DNA of 64,000 nt from JANNNX01 sp031398745 (lineage in GTDB: Bacteria > Actinomycetota > Acidimicrobiia > Acidimicrobiales > CADCSY01), in assembly GCA_031398745.1 (NCBI GenBank), contig JANNNX010000009.1:1-64000 (forward strand), in the 5' to 3' direction. The notes below the pieces were generated by a model, which did no database searches, was not told the origin of the DNA, and saw only the letters and a program-made list of their open reading frames with translations. This document shows, piece after piece, positions 8,545 to 16,475 of this stretch. The position numbers were made by a program, and so were the translations under genes. Positions within the stretch are counted from its first letter, which is position 1. The number at the start of each line of letters is the position of its first letter.

Positions 8545-9420
8545 TCAGATGCCGTGGCGGGCGGCCTCGTCGAACACCCGGAACAGGTTGGGCCGCTGCG
8601 CGTCGCCCCGCAGCAAGCTGCCGGCCCGGTGGACTCGGGCCATCAGTTGGCGGGCGGTGCGACCGGGCCACGGGCGGGGGAGGAGCTCGGGGGGCAGGAA
8701 CGGATCGTGCAGGCTGACCTCCGCGAAGCGCATGCCGACGGTCATCATCTGGGCCAGCAGCTCGGCCTCGTCCGGTCGCTCGTGCCGGCTGAGCATCTTC
8801 TCGAGGTCCTCGGGGAGGGCGGCGAAGGCGTCGACGAATCCGTTGTAGCCGCTGGCCAGATCGGCCACCGGCCACAGCGAGGCGGCCAGGCGCCGGGGGT
8901 CGCGCTCGGAGCCGACGACCAGCTCGTCGCTCTCGGCCGCCACCAGGTACTCGCCCACCCCCAGACGGGTGGCCTCCTCGTCGACCAGTGGCAGGAACGG
9001 GTGGGTCGACACGTACAGACCGCTGTGGATGGCGGCCGCCCCCATGCGCAGCAGCCACACCCGCAGGTCGTCGCGCACCGCCCGCTTCGACTCCGGGATG
9101 GTGAAGGCCACCAGCCGCCACCGCCGATCCCAGCCTCGGCCGGCGTCGTCCTGGTTGCGGGCCACCTGACTGCGTCGGAGCTGACGCTCGAGCTCGCTGC
9201 GGGCGCCACTGGTCGAGCGGTACGTGGCCGAGCGGCCGCTCCCGTCGCGGGTCAGCATCCCCTCGGCCACCAACCGGCGCAGGCACGACCGGACCTGCTC
9301 GGCGGTCAGGCCGTAGGCCTCGGCCACGTCGAAGAGCTCGCCCGCGGGCAACGTGCCGTCCTCCCGCACCATCCCGACGACCAGGGCACGGGTCGGGATC
9401 GGGCTGGTCGAATTGGGCAC
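8545..9420 (-). CDS. PaaX-family transcriptional regulator
   Basis: A 291-residue regulator with an N-terminal winged HTH (PTRALVVGMVREDGTLPAGELFDVAEAYGL, then VRSCLRRLVAEGML), a central PaaX dimer domain (RRWRLVAFTIPESKRAVRDDLRVWLLRMGAA) and the C-terminal PaaX domain. Family members repress phenylacetate or other aromatic-catabolism genes and sense a CoA thioester. None of those catabolic genes is nearby; the divergent neighbour is a CoA-disulfide-reductase-like flavoprotein. The GTG at 9420 is preferred because it begins just before the HTH; a GTG at 9465 would add 15 residues. Confidence 0.85.
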   Translation of the reverse strand: MPNSTSPIPTRALVVGMVREDGTLPAGELFDVAEAYGLTAEQVRSCLRRLVAEGMLTRDGSGRSATYRSTSGARSELERQLRRSQVARNQDDAGRGWDRRWRLVAFTIPESKRAVRDDLRVWLLRMGAAAIHSGLYVSTHPFLPLVDEEATRLGVGEYLVAAESDELVVGSERDPRRLAASLWPVADLASGYNGFVDAFAALPEDLEKMLSRHERPDEAELLAQMMTVGMRFAEVSLHDPFLPPELLPRPWPGRTARQLMARVHRAGSLLRGDAQRPNLFRVFDEAARHGI

Positions 9421-9490
9421 GGTCGTAGTGTGGCCGACCGGTTGGGGACCGGCAACCTCCGCCACCGCCGGCGCCTGCTCAACTAAGCCG

Positions 9491-10825
9491 ATGACCGAGC
9501 GGCTGGTGGTGATCGGGGGCGACGCCGGAGGGATGGGGGCGGCCGGTCAGGTCCGCCGTCGACGACCGGACATGGAGATCGTGGCGCTGGAGAAGGGCCG
9601 ATGGACGAGCTACTCGGCCTGCGGCATCCCGTACCACGTGGCCGGTGACGTGGCCTCGCTCGAAGACCTGGTGGCCCGCACCCCCCAGGAGTTCCGCCAG
9701 CAGCGCATCGACATGCGGGTCGGCCATGAAGTCACAGATGTCGATCTCGACACGCGACAGGTTGCGGTCCGCGACCACGAACACCAGCGGACCTACCGGC
9801 TGGCCTTCGACCAGGTCCTGTTCGGCACCGGGGCCCGGCCTCGCCGACCCGACCTGCCCGGCATCGACGCCGATCACATCCACGGGGTCCAGACCCTCGA
9901 CGACGCCAGCCGGTTGATGGCCGCCATCGAGCGCCGCCCCCCGCACCACGTGGTGGTCGTTGGCGGCGGCTACATCGGCCTGGAGATGGCCGAGGCGTTC
10001 ACCAAGCGCGACGCGCAGGTCACGGTGGTCGAGGCCGGCCGCCAGGTGATGGGCACGCTCGACCCCGAGATGGGGGCGATGGTGGCGGCCGCCATGGTCC
10101 GCCACGGCATCGACGTGCGCACCGGCACCCGGGTCACCGGTTTTGAGGCCGACGTGGTCCACACCGACGCCGGCCCTCTGCCGGCCGACCTGGTGGTGCT
10201 GGGCCTCGGGGTCACGCCCAACGCCGAGCTGGCCGAGGCCGCCGGGCTCGAGCTCGGGGCCGGCGGTGCCATCCGGGTCGACCGTCGCCAGGCGGCCAGC
10301 GCCGAGGGCACCTGGGCTGCGGGCGACTGCGCGGAGTCGTTCCACCGGGTCCTGCGCCGACCCGTGCACATTGCCTTGGGCACGGTGGCCAACAAGCAGT
10401 CCCGGGTGGCCGGTATCAACATCGCCGGCGGCTACGCCGCCTTTCCCGGGGTCCTCGGCACTGCGGTGTCCCGCCTGTGCGACACCGAGGTGGCCCGCAC
10501 CGGCCTGACCGAGGCCGAGGCGGTGGCGGCCGGCATCGGCCACGTCGCTGCCACCATCGAGAGCACGACCCGGGCCGGGTACTTCCCGGGCACCAAGCCC
10601 CTCACCGTCAAGGTGGTGTGCGAGCGGGGCACCGGGCGCCTGCTGGGGGCGCAGATCGTGGGTCAGGAGGGGGCGGCCAAGCGCATCGACGTGCTGGCCA
10701 CCGCCATCTGGACCGAACTCAGCGCCGGGGAGCTGATCGACGTCGACCTGTCCTACGCGCCGCCGTTCTCTCCGGTCTGGGATCCGGTGGCGGTCGCCGC
10801 CCGAGAGGTCGCCAAGCTGGTCTGA
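9491..10825 (+). CDS. FAD-dependent CoA-disulfide reductase / NADH oxidase-like flavoprotein
   Basis: A 444-residue two-dinucleotide-binding flavoprotein. The FAD-binding loop is GGDAGGMGAA (residues 9-18). The single redox cysteine lies in YSACGIPYHVAG (about residue 43), as in CoA-disulfide reductases and NADH oxidases/peroxidases. An NAD(P)H-binding GGGYIGLEMAE loop follows, then the FAD GDCAES motif and a C-terminal dimerisation domain. No rhodanese domain is fused. It is divergent from the PaaX-type regulator gene across a 70-base spacer and may be under its control, but this is inference. Confidence 0.85.
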   Translation: MTERLVVIGGDAGGMGAAGQVRRRRPDMEIVALEKGRWTSYSACGIPYHVAGDVASLEDLVARTPQEFRQQRIDMRVGHEVTDVDLDTRQVAVRDHEHQRTYRLAFDQVLFGTGARPRRPDLPGIDADHIHGVQTLDDASRLMAAIERRPPHHVVVVGGGYIGLEMAEAFTKRDAQVTVVEAGRQVMGTLDPEMGAMVAAAMVRHGIDVRTGTRVTGFEADVVHTDAGPLPADLVVLGLGVTPNAELAEAAGLELGAGGAIRVDRRQAASAEGTWAAGDCAESFHRVLRRPVHIALGTVANKQSRVAGINIAGGYAAFPGVLGTAVSRLCDTEVARTGLTEAEAVAAGIGHVAATIESTTRAGYFPGTKPLTVKVVCERGTGRLLGAQIVGQEGAAKRIDVLATAIWTELSAGELIDVDLSYAPPFSPVWDPVAVAAREVAKLV

Positions 10826-10852
10826 CCCGCTCCGGGCCAACCCCCCTCGGTT

Positions 10853-10967
10853 GGGATGCATAGCTCCCGGAATCCGACAGTCATGCATCCCGACCGGGGC
10901 CGGCCGGGGCCGACCGGGGCCGGCCGGGCCGGACGACGCCAACCGGGCGGTTCATCCCGACCGGGGC
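10853..10967. repeat. Inverted and tandem repeats between convergent genes
   Basis: An inverted pair GGGATGCAT (10853-10861) and ATGCATCCC (10883-10891) is followed by two near-identical 20-base units (10891-10910 and 10911-10930). A 15-base direct repeat CATCCCGACCGGGGC occurs at 10886-10900 and 10953-10967. The region separates the flavoprotein gene from cysH, which converge on it, so it probably acts as a terminator region. Confidence 0.6.
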
Positions 10968-10976
10968 GGGTGACCG

Positions 10977-11675
10977 CTACTCGTGCAGGCCGCACTCGGT
11001 CTTGTCGAAGCCGGTCCAGCGACCGGCGCGGGCGTCTTCGCCCTCGGTGACCTTGCGGGTGCAGGGCCAGCAGCCGATCGACGGGTAGCCCTGGCTCAGC
11101 AGGGGGTTGGCGATGAGGTCGTGGTCGGCCACGTACCCCGCCACGTCGGCGTCGCCCCAGGTGGCGATCGGGTTGACCTTGAGCAGTCCCCGCCGGTCGT
11201 AGGACACGATCGGCGCCGAGGTCCGGGCGGCCGACTCGGTCCGTCGCAGTCCCGACATCCAGGCCGCCTTGGTCGACAGCGCCCGGTTGAGGGGCTCGAC
11301 CTTACGCACACCGCAACATCCGTCGGGATCGTCCATCCACCGGTCGTCGAGGTCGACCTCGGGGGTGATGATCCGCAGGTTGAGGTCGTAGCGGGCTCGC
11401 ACCGCCTCGGCCGTCTCGAGCGTCTCGGGGAAGTGATAGCCGGTGTCGAGGAACACGACCTCGATGCCCGGGTCGACCTTGACCGCCAGGTCGATGAGGA
11501 CGGTGTCCTGCATCGAGGCGGTGAGGCACAGGCGCCCGCCGAAGGTGTCCGACGCCCAGCCGATGATCTTCGACGCCGGGCTCGTCTCGAAGCGGGCGTT
11601 GAGCGATGCCAGCTCGTCGTCGTCGAAGCGGGGGACGGCCGTGCCGATCGCCACCGGGATGTCGGAGATGGTCAT
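10977..11675 (-). CDS. cysH: Assimilatory adenylylsulfate (APS/PAPS) reductase
   Basis: Reduces activated sulfate to sulfite with thioredoxin. The 232-residue protein carries the paired-cysteine iron-sulfur motif (Cys120-Cys121 in DGCCGVRK, and Cys202-Cys205 in GCWPC) that marks [4Fe-4S] APS reductases. The C-terminal catalytic ECGLHE ends the protein. The ATG at 11675 follows the sulfite reductase stop by 10 bases, so the two genes form one sulfate-assimilation operon. No ATP sulfurylase genes lie in the window. Confidence 0.94.
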   Translation of the reverse strand: MTISDIPVAIGTAVPRFDDDELASLNARFETSPASKIIGWASDTFGGRLCLTASMQDTVLIDLAVKVDPGIEVVFLDTGYHFPETLETAEAVRARYDLNLRIITPEVDLDDRWMDDPDGCCGVRKVEPLNRALSTKAAWMSGLRRTESAARTSAPIVSYDRRGLLKVNPIATWGDADVAGYVADHDLIANPLLSQGYPSIGCWPCTRKVTEGEDARAGRWTGFDKTECGLHE

Positions 11676-11685
11676 CGCCGGCCGC

Positions 11686-13458
11686 TCACGTGGCGCACTC
11701 GCTATCGCCGATCTCGGCCACGTAGGGCCCGGTCTCGTCGTAGTCGACGTAGAACTCGGGCGCCTCCTCGGGCGTGGGGAAGACGTCGAGGTACGCCAGC
11801 TCGGCGCCGACGGCCTTGGCCCCACCGACCCGGTCGAGCCAGTGGCCGAAGACCTCGCCGGCCTCGCGCTCGGCGGCGAAGCGGCCCACGACCGCCACGG
11901 TGGCGGTGGCCGCCTGCTTGGCCGGGAGGCGGAGCGCCTTCTCCCCGAACTCGATCTCGGCCTGGCCGACCCGACCGCCGAGCAGCATCTGGTAGCCGGG
12001 GGCCGACCGCCCGTGGGCTCGCCGCTCGGCCCCGAAGAACCCGATGTCGGCGATGTGGTGCTGACCGCAGCTGTTCATGCAGCCCGAGATGTTCACCCGG
12101 ATGCCACCCACGTCGGCCAGCCCGGCCTCGTCGAGGGCGGTGCCGATCTCGTCGGCCAGGCCCCGGCTCTGAGTGACGGCCAGGTTGCAGGTGTCGGCCC
12201 CGGGGCAGGCGACCACGTCACGAGCCAGCTCGGCGCCGGCCTCGGCCATGCCGATGGCCTCGAGGCGCTCGTAGAGGACCGGAAGCTGCGCCTCGGTGAG
12301 ATCCCGGAACACCAGGTTCTGGCGGTTGGTCACCCGCACCTCGGCGCCGAGCTCGCGCTGGGTGGCGGCCAGGGCCCGGAACTGGTCCGAGGTGATGTCG
12401 CCCAGGCGGGCGTAGGCGTAGGCCGAGACCGTGCCCTTGGCCACGCCTCGCACGACGTTGGCGTCGGCCCAGCGGTCGCGGGGCTGGCGGGGGGTGAGCG
12501 TCACCGGCACCGAGCCCTGCCCCACCGGGGTCGGGCTCAGGGTGGTCGAGACGCCGGCCGGGGCGTCGCCCTGGGCCGCGACGACATCAGGGATGCCACC
12601 CCGCCAGGTGGTCGAAGCCAGCAGGAACTTGCGCTCCTTGAGGATCCGGGCGCGCAGCTCCTCGATGCCCATCGTGTCGACCAGCCACTTCATCCGGGCC
12701 CGGAGCTTGTTGTCGCGATTCCCGTAGTGGTCGAAGACCCGCAGGAGAGCCTCGATGGTGGGGAGCAGGTCTTCGCGGGCGGTGAAGTCCTCGAGGGCCT
12801 GGGCCGGGTGCGGGTTGGCGCCCAGCCCGCCGGCCAGGAAGACCCGGAAGCCGGCCTCGGTGGTGCCGTCGGGGCGGGGCTGGCGGATGCCGATGACGCC
12901 CACGTCGTTGAACATGGCCTGACCGCAGTCGGTGGCGCACCCCGAGAAGTTGATCTTGAACTTCCGGGGGAGGCGCTGGGCGTAGGCGTGACGCAGGAAG
13001 TGCTGGTGGGCAGCCTCGGCCCACGGCGAGATGTCGAGCACCTCGTAGGGGCAGGCGCCGGCCAGGTGGCAACCCTGGACGTTGCGGACGGTGTCGCCGC
13101 AGGCCTCGCGGGTGGTGAGGCCGACCGATGCCAGTTCCCGCATCAGTTCGGGGATGCGCTTCAGCTCGACGAAGTGGAACTGGATGTTCTGGCGGGTGGT
13201 GATGTGACCCCACCCCCGGGAGTACTCGTCGGCCACCCGGGCGCAGCAGTCGAGCTGCTCGGCGGTGATGGCGCCGTAGGGGACCTTCACCCGCACCATC
13301 TGGTTGGTGCCGCCCTGGCGCTGCCCGTAGATGCCGTTGTTCAGGCGGAAGACCCGGAACACGTCCTCGTCGAGGTCGCCATCGAGGTACCGGCCGAGCT
13401 GGACCTCGAACTTGGCGATGTCGGCTTCGGCGGCAGGGTCGAGCTGGAGCTGACGCAT
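11686..13458 (-). CDS. Ferredoxin-dependent sulfite reductase (siroheme, 4Fe-4S), NirA/Sir type
   Basis: Six-electron reduction of sulfite to sulfide for cysteine synthesis. The 590-residue protein has two ferredoxin-like halves (N-terminal part with TTRQNIQFHFVELKRIP, C-terminal part with VTNRQNLVFRDL). The siroheme/[4Fe-4S] ligands are Cys418 and Cys424 (CPGADTC) and Cys460 and Cys464 (GCMNSC), almost the same positions as in mycobacterial NirA. Length and motifs fit the ferredoxin-dependent class. It is transcribed with cysH. The ATG start is fixed by a -10 box 7 bases upstream, and an inverted repeat lies at the -35 position. Confidence 0.92.
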   Translation of the reverse strand: MRQLQLDPAAEADIAKFEVQLGRYLDGDLDEDVFRVFRLNNGIYGQRQGGTNQMVRVKVPYGAITAEQLDCCARVADEYSRGWGHITTRQNIQFHFVELKRIPELMRELASVGLTTREACGDTVRNVQGCHLAGACPYEVLDISPWAEAAHQHFLRHAYAQRLPRKFKINFSGCATDCGQAMFNDVGVIGIRQPRPDGTTEAGFRVFLAGGLGANPHPAQALEDFTAREDLLPTIEALLRVFDHYGNRDNKLRARMKWLVDTMGIEELRARILKERKFLLASTTWRGGIPDVVAAQGDAPAGVSTTLSPTPVGQGSVPVTLTPRQPRDRWADANVVRGVAKGTVSAYAYARLGDITSDQFRALAATQRELGAEVRVTNRQNLVFRDLTEAQLPVLYERLEAIGMAEAGAELARDVVACPGADTCNLAVTQSRGLADEIGTALDEAGLADVGGIRVNISGCMNSCGQHHIADIGFFGAERRAHGRSAPGYQMLLGGRVGQAEIEFGEKALRLPAKQAATATVAVVGRFAAEREAGEVFGHWLDRVGGAKAVGAELAYLDVFPTPEEAPEFYVDYDETGPYVAEIGDSECAT

Positions 13459-13465
13459 CGAGAGG

Positions 13466-13500
13466 AGGGTACCCGAAACCCGACCAATCTGATCCAGATT
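13466..13500 (-). promoter_or_regulatory. Promoter and candidate operator of the sulfite reductase-cysH operon
   Basis: TACCCT (13466-13471) lies 7 bases before the ATG. The perfect inverted repeat AATCTG-ATC-CAGATT (13486-13500) covers the expected -35 position. This A/T-rich palindrome stands out in the GC-rich background and is a plausible repressor site for sulfur control. Confidence 0.55.
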
Positions 13501-13515
13501 CCGGCGAATTGGCGC

Positions 13516-14862
13516 TCAGCCGCCCCGGAGGAGTTCGGCCGTCCGGAAGGCGAGGTCGAGGCTCTGGCGGGCGTTGAGGCGGGGGTCGCACATCGTCTCG
13601 TAGCGCGACCCCAGATCGGCCTGGCCGATTTCCTCGGCGCCGCCCAGGCACTCGGTCACGTCGTCGCCCGTGAGCTCGACGTGGACGCCACCGGGCCAGG
13701 TGCCCTCGGCCCGGTGGGCGGCGAAGAAGCCGGCGATCTCGGCGATCACGTCGTCGAAGTGTCGGGTCTTGCGGCCGTCATCGGCGGTGAAGGTGTTGCC
13801 GTGCATCGGGTCGCAGGCCCACACGACCGGGTGGCCGGCGTCGGCCACCGCTCGCAACAGCGGGGGCAGGGCGGCCTCGACCCGATCGGCGCCCATGCGG
13901 GCGACCAGGGTCAGCCGTCCCGGGACCCGCTCGGGGTTGAGTCGCTCGCACAGCGGGAGGACCTCGTCGGCGGCGGCGGTCGGGCCGAGCTTGACGCCCA
14001 CCGGGTTGCCCACGCCGGAGAGGAACTCGACGTGCGCCCCGTCGATCTGACGGGTCCGTTCGCCGATCCAGAGCATGTGGGCCGAGCAGTCGTACCAGTC
14101 GCCGGTGAGCGAGTCGCGCCGGGTCAGGGCCTCCTCGTAGCCGAGCAGCAGCGCCTCGTGGCTGGTGTAGAAGTCGACCTCGTGGAGCTGGTGCTCCCGC
14201 TCCAGGTCGATCCCGCAGGCCGCCATGAACCGCAGGGCCCGGTCGATCTCGTCGGCGATCTGCTCGTAGCGCCGGCCCTCGCCGCTGCTGGCCACGAACT
14301 CCTGGTTCCAGGAGTGCACCCGGCCGAGGTCGGCGAAGCCACCCTTGGTGAAGGCCCGCAACAGGTTCAGGGTCGACGAGGCCTGGTGGTACGCCCGCAT
14401 CATCCGGTCGGGGTCGGGGGTCCGGGCGGCCAAGGTGGGGGCCACGTCGTTGACCATGTGACCCCGGAAGGCGGGCAGCGGGCGGCCGTCGATCAGCTCG
14501 ATCGAGCTGGAGCGGGGCTTGGCGAACTGACCGGCGATGCGGCCGACCTTGAGCGTGGGCACCCCCGACGAGTAGGTGAGCACCACCGCCATCTGGAGGA
14601 TGACCCGCAACTTCTCGCGGATGTTGACGGCCGAGAAGTCGTCGAAGGACTCGGCGCAGTCTCCCGCTTGGAGGAGGAAGGCCCGGCCCTCGGCCACGGC
14701 CCCGAGGGCCTTGGTCAGCGATCGGGCCTCGCCCGCGAAGACCAGCGGGGGAAGGGTCGACATCTCCTTGAGGACCGTGTCGACCCGGCCCGGGTCGGGC
14801 CACTCGGGCTGCTGCTCGGCGGGACGGGCGCGCCACGACGAGGGGGACCAGCTGGGGTGCAC
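13516..14862 (-). CDS. aroG: Class II 3-deoxy-7-phosphoheptulonate (DAHP) synthase
   Basis: Condenses phosphoenolpyruvate and erythrose 4-phosphate to open the shikimate pathway. The protein of about 448 residues matches the plant/actinobacterial class II family: FLLQAGDCAESF (metal-site Cys), VGRIAGQFAKPRS, RLTLVARMG, WACDPMHGN and CDPRLNARQSLDLAF. The chosen GTG at 14862 gives an N-terminus (HPSWSPSSWR) typical of the class. A TTG further upstream is possible. It lies 52 bases downstream of the sigma-factor gene on the same strand and may be co-transcribed with it. Confidence 0.93.
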   Translation of the reverse strand: MHPSWSPSSWRARPAEQQPEWPDPGRVDTVLKEMSTLPPLVFAGEARSLTKALGAVAEGRAFLLQAGDCAESFDDFSAVNIREKLRVILQMAVVLTYSSGVPTLKVGRIAGQFAKPRSSSIELIDGRPLPAFRGHMVNDVAPTLAARTPDPDRMMRAYHQASSTLNLLRAFTKGGFADLGRVHSWNQEFVASSGEGRRYEQIADEIDRALRFMAACGIDLEREHQLHEVDFYTSHEALLLGYEEALTRRDSLTGDWYDCSAHMLWIGERTRQIDGAHVEFLSGVGNPVGVKLGPTAAADEVLPLCERLNPERVPGRLTLVARMGADRVEAALPPLLRAVADAGHPVVWACDPMHGNTFTADDGRKTRHFDDVIAEIAGFFAAHRAEGTWPGGVHVELTGDDVTECLGGAEEIGQADLGSRYETMCDPRLNARQSLDLAFRTAELLRGG

Positions 14863-14914
14863 GTCTCCAGCCTCGCCGATCAGGTCGTTGGCGGCCAAGG
14901 CTTTGCCGGGACCG

Positions 14915-15742
14915 CTAGGCGGCGACGATCGCCTCGGCGTCGCTGCGGAGGTCGTCGACCGCCCGCTTGACGATCCGGCGGGCCGCCTCGGCGGTGACGC
15001 CGAGGACGTCGCCGACCTCCCGGAAGCTGTGGGTCTCGCCGTCGGCCAGCCCGAAGCGGTGCTCGACCGCCTGGCGCGACCGCGGATCGAGCCGGTCGAG
15101 CATGCCGACGACCAGCTCGTCGTCCAGCGAGGCCAGCACCAGCGCCTCGGGGCCCGGCTTGCCGTCGGCCAGCAGGTCGACGAGCTCCTGGTCGCCATCC
15201 TCGCCCACCGTCCGGTCGAGGCTGGTCGGCGTCGACAGGCGATGCAGGTTGGCGAGCTCGTCGTCGAGGTCGTCGCCCTCGCCGGCGACGTTGCGCAGCG
15301 CGGCCCGGAGCTGGGCTGACCGCTCCGAGGGCAGGCGGACGAGACTGGCCTTCTGGTCGAGGGCCCGGCCGATGGCCTGGCGGATCCAGAAGGTGGCGTA
15401 GGTCGAGAACTTGAAGCCCCGCCGCCAGTCGAACTTCTCGACCGCGTGCTCGAGGCCGAGGTTGCCCTCTTGGATCAGGTCGAGGAGGTCCATGCCCGGG
15501 GGCAGGGGGTAGCGCCGGGCGATGCTGACCACCAGGCGGAGGTTGGCTCGGATGAATTGATCGCGGGCGGCGGCTGCGCCCCGCACCGCACGCTTGAGCT
15601 CGACGCCGCGCTCACCGGCGTCGAGCCGGGTCTGGGCCGCGTGGCCGGCTTCGATCCGCTGGGAGAGCTCTCGCTCCATGGCGGCATCGAGGAGGGCCAC
15701 CTGGCCGATCTCGTGGAGGTACTGACCGACTGAATCTCTCAT
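14915..15742 (-). CDS. Sigma-70 family RNA polymerase sigma factor, atypical group 2
   Basis: About 275 residues. Regions 1.2 and 2 are canonical (RDSVGQYLHEIGQ, FIRANLRLVVSIARRYP, LDLIQEGNLGL, FSTYATFWIRQAI). The segment that should hold region 3 is short and poorly conserved. Region 4.2 reads VTAEAARRIVKRAVDDLR in place of the usual LTRERIRQIE-type helix, so the -35 contact residues differ from housekeeping sigma factors. A start at 15742 fits the family; an in-frame GTG at 15805 would add 21 residues. It diverges from nadD. It probably directs a special regulon, which is inferred. Confidence 0.85.
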   Translation of the reverse strand: MRDSVGQYLHEIGQVALLDAAMERELSQRIEAGHAAQTRLDAGERGVELKRAVRGAAAARDQFIRANLRLVVSIARRYPLPPGMDLLDLIQEGNLGLEHAVEKFDWRRGFKFSTYATFWIRQAIGRALDQKASLVRLPSERSAQLRAALRNVAGEGDDLDDELANLHRLSTPTSLDRTVGEDGDQELVDLLADGKPGPEALVLASLDDELVVGMLDRLDPRSRQAVEHRFGLADGETHSFREVGDVLGVTAEAARRIVKRAVDDLRSDAEAIVAA

Positions 15743-15791
15743 GGCAGTGGTTCCAAACGTGGGTGACGTCGATGTCATTCCGAGTCGGCTA

Positions 15792-15826
15792 GTGACTGCG
15801 GTCACAAGCGGGCGGTCTACGACCGC
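15792..15826. promoter_or_regulatory. Pair of inverted repeats in the sigma factor/nadD spacer
   Basis: GTGAC-TGCG-GTCAC (15792-15805) and GCGGTC-TAC-GACCGC (15812-15826) are perfect inverted repeats 6 bases apart. They sit between the divergent sigma-factor and nadD genes. They could be operator sites or hairpins in a leader; sequence alone does not decide. Confidence 0.45.
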
Positions 15827-15868
15827 TCCTGGACTTACTTCGGTGCAGGTCCATTCCCGGTTGAGGAC

Positions 15869-15874
15869 CAGACT
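15869..15874 (+). promoter_or_regulatory. Possible -10 box of nadD
   Basis: CAGACT matches the minimal NANNNT pattern and lies 7 bases before the nadD GTG, the spacing seen at other leaderless genes of this window. Confidence 0.35.
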
Positions 15875-15881
15875 GAGACCT

Positions 15882-16475
15882 GTGTCACGCCGGATCGGGG
15901 TCTACGGAGGCACATTCGACCCGATCCACGTCGGTCACCTGGTCACTGCGGTCAACGTTCGCCACCTGCTCGGACTCGACCGGGTGCTGCTGGTGGTGGC
16001 CAACGACCCGTGGCAGAAGACCGGGGTGGCTCGACCGGTGTCGGCCGCCGGGCACCGTCTGGCCATGGTCGAGGCGGCCGTCGAGCAGGTCGCCGGGGTC
16101 GAGGCCAGCGCTATCGAGATCGACCGGGGTGGACCCTCCTACACCGCCGACACGCTGGTCGAATTGCGCCGGGCCGACCCCGAGGCCGAGCTGTTCGTCA
16201 TCATGGGCTCCGATGCCGCTGCCGGCCTGTCGAGCTGGGAGCGGGCCGAGGAGGTCCGGGCGATGGCGACGTTGGTGGTCGTCACCCGACCGGGAGCGGA
16301 GGCCGAGGCCCCTCCCGCCGGCTGGACGTTCCTGTCGGTCGAGGTGCCCCGGCTCGAGGTGTCGAGCACCGACCTGCGGGCCCGCTTCGCCGACGGGCGC
16401 CCGCTCGACTGGCTGGTGCCCGAGGCCGTGGTGCGCGTCGCCCGGGAGCGCCGTTTGTACGCTGCCGGCGGATGA
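15882..16475 (+). CDS. nadD: Nicotinate-nucleotide adenylyltransferase
   Basis: Forms nicotinic acid adenine dinucleotide from NaMN and ATP in NAD synthesis. The protein of about 197 residues begins with the nucleotidyltransferase fold signature GVYGGTFDPIHVGH (HxGH at about residues 13-19). It ends with the conserved SSTDLRARFADGRPLDWLVP segment. The GTG at 15882 is chosen because it sits directly before the first beta strand; upstream in-frame codons encode no family sequence. Its 3' end overlaps the next gene by 4 bases. Confidence 0.94.
   Translation: MSRRIGVYGGTFDPIHVGHLVTAVNVRHLLGLDRVLLVVANDPWQKTGVARPVSAAGHRLAMVEAAVEQVAGVEASAIEIDRGGPSYTADTLVELRRADPEAELFVIMGSDAAAGLSSWERAEEVRAMATLVVVTRPGAEAEAPPAGWTFLSVEVPRLEVSSTDLRARFADGRPLDWLVPEAVVRVARERRLYAAGG
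16458..16463 (+). promoter_or_regulatory. -10 box inside the nadD 3' end
   Basis: TACGCT lies 8 bases before the ATG of the LytR_C gene, which suggests that gene has its own promoter as well as read-through from nadD. Confidence 0.45.

Noticed and set aside
13459..13515. Riboswitch or leader RNA upstream of the sulfite reductase gene
   Set aside because: The -10 box lies 7 bases before the ATG, so there is essentially no leader to hold a riboswitch.
11443..14970. A plus-strand open frame of over 1100 codons opposite the sulfite reductase and DAHP synthase genes
   Set aside because: It is the antisense shadow of well-identified genes in a high-GC genome; its composition is Gly/Arg/Val/His/Asp-rich and low-complexity with no domain.
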